A DNA stretch of 64,000 nt from Akkermansiaceae bacterium (lineage in GTDB: Bacteria; Verrucomicrobiota; Verrucomicrobiia; Verrucomicrobiales; Akkermansiaceae), in the NCBI GenBank assembly GCA_024233135.1, contig JACKPZ010000010.1, forward strand, positions 1 to 64,000, read 5' to 3'. Shown piece after piece: positions 61,185-64,000 of the stretch; position 1 is the first letter of the stretch; each line of letters begins with the position of its first letter. The notes below the pieces were generated by a model. That model ran no database searches. It was not told the DNA's origin and saw only the letters and a list, made by a program, of their open reading frames with translations. The position numbers and the translations under genes are program-made.

Positions 61185-63446
61185 ATGAAACCACATCTCA
61201 TCACCACGTTGGCGGCGCTGTTCCTCGGCATCGGCGCCCGCGCAGCGGACATCCCGCGCCCCGAACACCCAAGGCCCGATGCGATGCGGGCGGACTGGGT
61301 GAACCTGAACGGCCCGTGGCAGTTCGAGATCGACCAGGCCGGCGATGGTGAAACCCGCGGGCTTGTTTCCGGCGCCGATCTATCAGGAACGATCACCGTT
61401 CCATTCTGCCCGGAAAGCGAGCTCAGCGGCATCGGTCGCTACGAGCACATGAAAAACGTATGGTACAGGCGTTTCTTCACCGTGCCGCCATCGATGGCGG
61501 GCAAGCGCGTGCGGCTCCACTTCGGCGGCGTGGACTACCAGACATGGGTCTGGGTGAACGGGATGCCGGCCGGCACTCACATCGGCGGGAACGCGGCGTT
61601 TTCCTTCGACATCACGCCGCTGCTCAAGGACGGACCGAACGAACTCGTCGTCCGCGCCTTCGACGACACCGCCAGCGGCCGCCAACCGACCGGCAAGCAG
61701 ACCTTCACCGTCAGCGAAGGCTGTGTCTACACCCGCACCACCGGCATCTGGCAGACCGTCTGGCTCGAAGGCGTCGGCTCGTCGTTCGTGAAACAGATCT
61801 CCGTTTCGCCCGATCCGGACCGCTCCCGTGTCCTCATCGACGCGGAGATCGACGGCGGTGACTCCGGGCTCACGCTCACCGCGGAAGCGAGCATCGACGG
61901 CAAGGTGGTCGGCAGCGATTCGCGGCCGGCGGCGTGGCGCGGAAACCAGCTCGTCCTCGATCTAACCGAAAAGCGCCTCTGGCAACCCGGCGCACCGTTT
62001 CTCTACGATCTGAAACTCACGCTCCGCGATGGTGACCGCGTCGTCGACGAGGTTTCGTCCTATTTCGGATTGCGCGATGTGAAGATCGATGGCCGCGCCG
62101 TCCTCATCAACGGCAAGCGGGTTTTCCAACGCCTCATCCTCGACCAGGGGTTCTATCCGGACGGCGTCTGGACCGCGCCAAGCGACGAGGCGCTCCGCCA
62201 CGACATCGAGATGAGCATGGCCGCCGGCTACAACGGCGCGCGACTCCACCAGAAGGTCTTCGAACCGCGTTTCCTCTACTGGGCGGACAAGCTCGGCTAC
62301 CTCGTCTGGGGCGAATACACGAACTGGGGGTTCAACCACGCGCCGGAGAACTACGCCAACTTCATCAACGAGTGGACCGAGATCCTCCTCCGCGACCGCA
62401 ACCATCCGTCCATCGTCGGTTGGTGCCCGTCCAACGAAACACCGGAAAACGCCGGCAGGCTCCAGCGCCTCATCGTCCGGGAAACACGAGCCATCGACCC
62501 TTCGCGCCCCGTTTTCGAAACCAGCGGCTGGACCCACACCATGGAGGATGCCGAGCTGCGCGACGATCACGACTACAACCAGAACCCGGACGTGTTCCGC
62601 ACCAAGTGGCTGGACTTCTTCGCCCGCAGCGACGGCCCCGCGCTGCCGCCGCGCTACGGCAACGCCGTCCGCAAGGAGATCGGCGTGCCGTTCATGGTCA
62701 GCGAATTCGGCGGCATCGGCTGGAGCACCGAAGGCGGCTGGGGATACGGCGCCGGACCGAAGACCGAGGAGGAATTCTATCAGCGCTACGAGGGGCTCGT
62801 CTCCGCGCTGTTGGACAATCCGGACATGTTCGGCTTCTGCTACACCCAGCTGACCGACGTCGAGCAGGAGAAAAACGGGCTGTTTTACTACGACCGCCGG
62901 CCCAAGTTCGACCTCAAGCGCCTGCACGCCATCACCTCCCGGGAGGCCGCCTTCGAGAAAATCGGCCCGCGCACCAAGCCCCCGCACCGGAGCCTCCCGA
63001 TGGAATGGACCGTGCTCACCGGCGCCCGTCCCGACGGCGACCTCGCCCGGCCGTACCGCCACACCACCGTGAAACCCGAAGGCCGCTGGATGGACGACGG
63101 CTATGACGACCGCTCCTGGGCCTCCGGTTTCGCGCCCTTCGGCACCATCAACGATCCGAAAACCCGCTGGGACACCCCGGACATCTGGCTGCGCGGCGAG
63201 TTCGAGTGGACCGGAAACACCCCCTCGCACGCCGCCATCGTCATTTTCCACGACGAGGACACCGAGGTCTTCCTCAACGGCCAAAGGATCTGGCGGGGCC
63301 GCGGATTCACCACCAGCTACGGGATCCACCGGATCGACGACACCCTGCTGCCCGCCCTGCGGCGCGGCCGCAACACGATCGCCGTCCACACCCACCAGAG
63401 CGGCGGCGGCCAGTTCATCGATCTCGGGCTCCTGGTTTCCCCCTGA
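61185..63446 (+). CDS. GH2 family glycoside hydrolase with C-terminal beta-module
   Basis: A 753-residue exported GH2 enzyme (signal LITTLAALFLGIGARA). The N-terminal jelly roll has LNGPWQFEI and VPFCPESELSGIGRYE, then VWVNGMPAGTHIGGNAAFSF. The barrel has Glu418 in PSNETPEN (acid/base) and Glu507 in VSEFGGIG (nucleophile). The C-terminal about 140 residues (DIWLRGEFEW, FHDEDTEVFLNGQRIWRGRG, TIAVHTHQSGGGQFIDLG) match the module of the 50425 and 53006 genes. Its sugar-binding half is close to that of the 53006 protein (shared VPFCPES, GRxE and TGIWQTVWLE motifs), so the two are probably paralogues. It is co-transcribed with GH127. Confidence 0.91.
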   Translation: MKPHLITTLAALFLGIGARAADIPRPEHPRPDAMRADWVNLNGPWQFEIDQAGDGETRGLVSGADLSGTITVPFCPESELSGIGRYEHMKNVWYRRFFTVPPSMAGKRVRLHFGGVDYQTWVWVNGMPAGTHIGGNAAFSFDITPLLKDGPNELVVRAFDDTASGRQPTGKQTFTVSEGCVYTRTTGIWQTVWLEGVGSSFVKQISVSPDPDRSRVLIDAEIDGGDSGLTLTAEASIDGKVVGSDSRPAAWRGNQLVLDLTEKRLWQPGAPFLYDLKLTLRDGDRVVDEVSSYFGLRDVKIDGRAVLINGKRVFQRLILDQGFYPDGVWTAPSDEALRHDIEMSMAAGYNGARLHQKVFEPRFLYWADKLGYLVWGEYTNWGFNHAPENYANFINEWTEILLRDRNHPSIVGWCPSNETPENAGRLQRLIVRETRAIDPSRPVFETSGWTHTMEDAELRDDHDYNQNPDVFRTKWLDFFARSDGPALPPRYGNAVRKEIGVPFMVSEFGGIGWSTEGGWGYGAGPKTEEEFYQRYEGLVSALLDNPDMFGFCYTQLTDVEQEKNGLFYYDRRPKFDLKRLHAITSREAAFEKIGPRTKPPHRSLPMEWTVLTGARPDGDLARPYRHTTVKPEGRWMDDGYDDRSWASGFAPFGTINDPKTRWDTPDIWLRGEFEWTGNTPSHAAIVIFHDEDTEVFLNGQRIWRGRGFTTSYGIHRIDDTLLPALRRGRNTIAVHTHQSGGGQFIDLGLLVSP

Positions 63447-63500
63447 GCTCCAGGTTGCGGAAAGCTGGAACCGTTTGATCGGCTTTCGATCCGGGCTATG

Positions 63501-63522
63501 TTCCGAATGGTCAAGTTCGGAA
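63501..63522. promoter_or_regulatory. inverted repeat TTCCGAA-N8-TTCGGAA
   Basis: Perfect 7-base arms (63501-63507 and 63516-63522) with an 8-base spacer, 54 bases after the GH2 stop and 221 bases before the next ATG. The half-site agrees with the one at 55381-55401. The other parts of 63447-63743 show only a weak hairpin (TCGGC-TTC-GCCGA near 63647) and no supported coding frame. Confidence 0.45.
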
Positions 63523-63743
63523 AGAGATCCACAAGGCCCGTTTGTTTGGAGGAAATCCAGGGTCCTCATGTGCATGGAACCCGCTGAAATGGAGTGTCGC
63601 CCTCTCCGCAGGGACGCCTCCACATTCCATGAAAAAAGCCTGTCGGCTTCGCCGAGGGAACAGCGCATTACGTTACAAGGGCTGAGTCGTTTCCTCGTCC
63701 CGCCCTCTTTGTCTAGACATCGAAAAATACCCACCACCACGCA

Positions 63744-64000
63744 ATGAAGCCCAAATTCATTACCTCCCGCCTCCGCAACAACGCTTTCGGAGCATCCCTC
63801 GTTTCCTCGATCGCCATTTGCCTCTCCGGGGTTGCTCACGCAACGGATTGGACTGGTGACACCGATGGCAACTGGAACAACAACCTCAACTGGGCCGGAG
63901 ATGCCGGCACAGGTGGCTCCAACGCGATCATCAACCTCACCGGCACCGACGTGTCGGCTCCCTACACCGCGACGATCACGTCAGATTTCACCGCCAATCC
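63744..64000 (+). CDS. secreted autotransporter-repeat/PEP-CTERM-type protein (partial)
   Basis: Only the first 85 codons are in the window. A long signal region (LRNNAFGASLVSSIAICLSG, then VAHA) precedes a beta-rich start with TDWTGDTDGNWNNNLNWAGD. This Trp/Asn/Gly pattern is typical of the large secreted beta-helix proteins of Verrucomicrobia with autotransporter-associated strand repeats or a C-terminal PEP sorting signal. The 3' end and any sorting signal lie outside. It follows the GH127/GH2 pair on the same strand. Confidence 0.7.
   Translation, partial: MKPKFITSRLRNNAFGASLVSSIAICLSGVAHATDWTGDTDGNWNNNLNWAGDAGTGGSNAIINLTGTDVSAPYTATITSDFTAN

Overview
The window looks like chromosomal DNA of a free-living, GC-rich, Gram-negative member of the Verrucomicrobiota, probably Verrucomicrobiales near the Luteolibacter/Haloferula/Akkermansiaceae group. 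This is an inference from several signs. The lexA promoter carries an exact TGTTC-N4-GAACA box, the LexA motif reported for Verrucomicrobia. There are two ECF sigma loci, one paired with a Ser/Thr kinase of the type common in Planctomycetes and Verrucomicrobia. There are many large secreted proteins and glycosidases, a DUF1573 protein, and secreted enzymes with a C-terminal module ending in FFRL-like motifs. No rRNA, CRISPR array, phage or transposase gene was seen.

Layout. 1-6425: the distal part of a complex I operon (end of nuoH, then nuoI-J-K-L-M-N). 6432-12785: a secreted alpha/beta hydrolase, a polysaccharide deacetylase and a dynamin-like GTPase in tandem, a cupin, a TPR protein, and lexA with its operator and terminator. 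12926-20488: a zinc-ribbon membrane protein; a five-gene minus-strand operon (ECF sigma, probable anti-sigma, secreted unknown, DUF1573, rhodanese); a NarL-type response regulator with a PAS histidine kinase; and an N-formylglutamate amidohydrolase-like protein. 20731-23600: a lipoprotein plus a large TPR/coiled-coil protein, then a CAU-anticodon tRNA.

23848-33761 is the most unusual block. A tightly coupled operon encodes a 2H phosphoesterase, an asparagine-synthetase-like protein, a BioF2/FemAB-type acyltransferase, a single-module C-A-PCP-TE nonribosomal peptide synthetase, and a secreted metallophosphoesterase. It looks like a compact biosynthetic locus for a small acylated or peptidyl product, or for a cell-surface decoration.

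33809-50360 is mostly housekeeping: glyS, free-Met-(R)-sulfoxide reductase, a giant alpha-2-macroglobulin, a lipoprotein hydrolase, rpmB with a strong terminator, an ATP-grasp-like protein, a YdjM-type membrane protein, ilvD and an acyltransferase-like membrane protein. Two palindromic intergenic repeats (43719-43828 and 46298-46373) lie here. 50425-64000 is a glycan-degradation region. It holds a DUF4965 glutaminase-A-like protein with a GH2 enzyme on the minus strand, an ECF sigma/Ser-Thr kinase pair, a GH127 with a second GH2 on the plus strand, and the start of a secreted protein of the autotransporter-repeat type. Three of these proteins share the same C-terminal beta-module.
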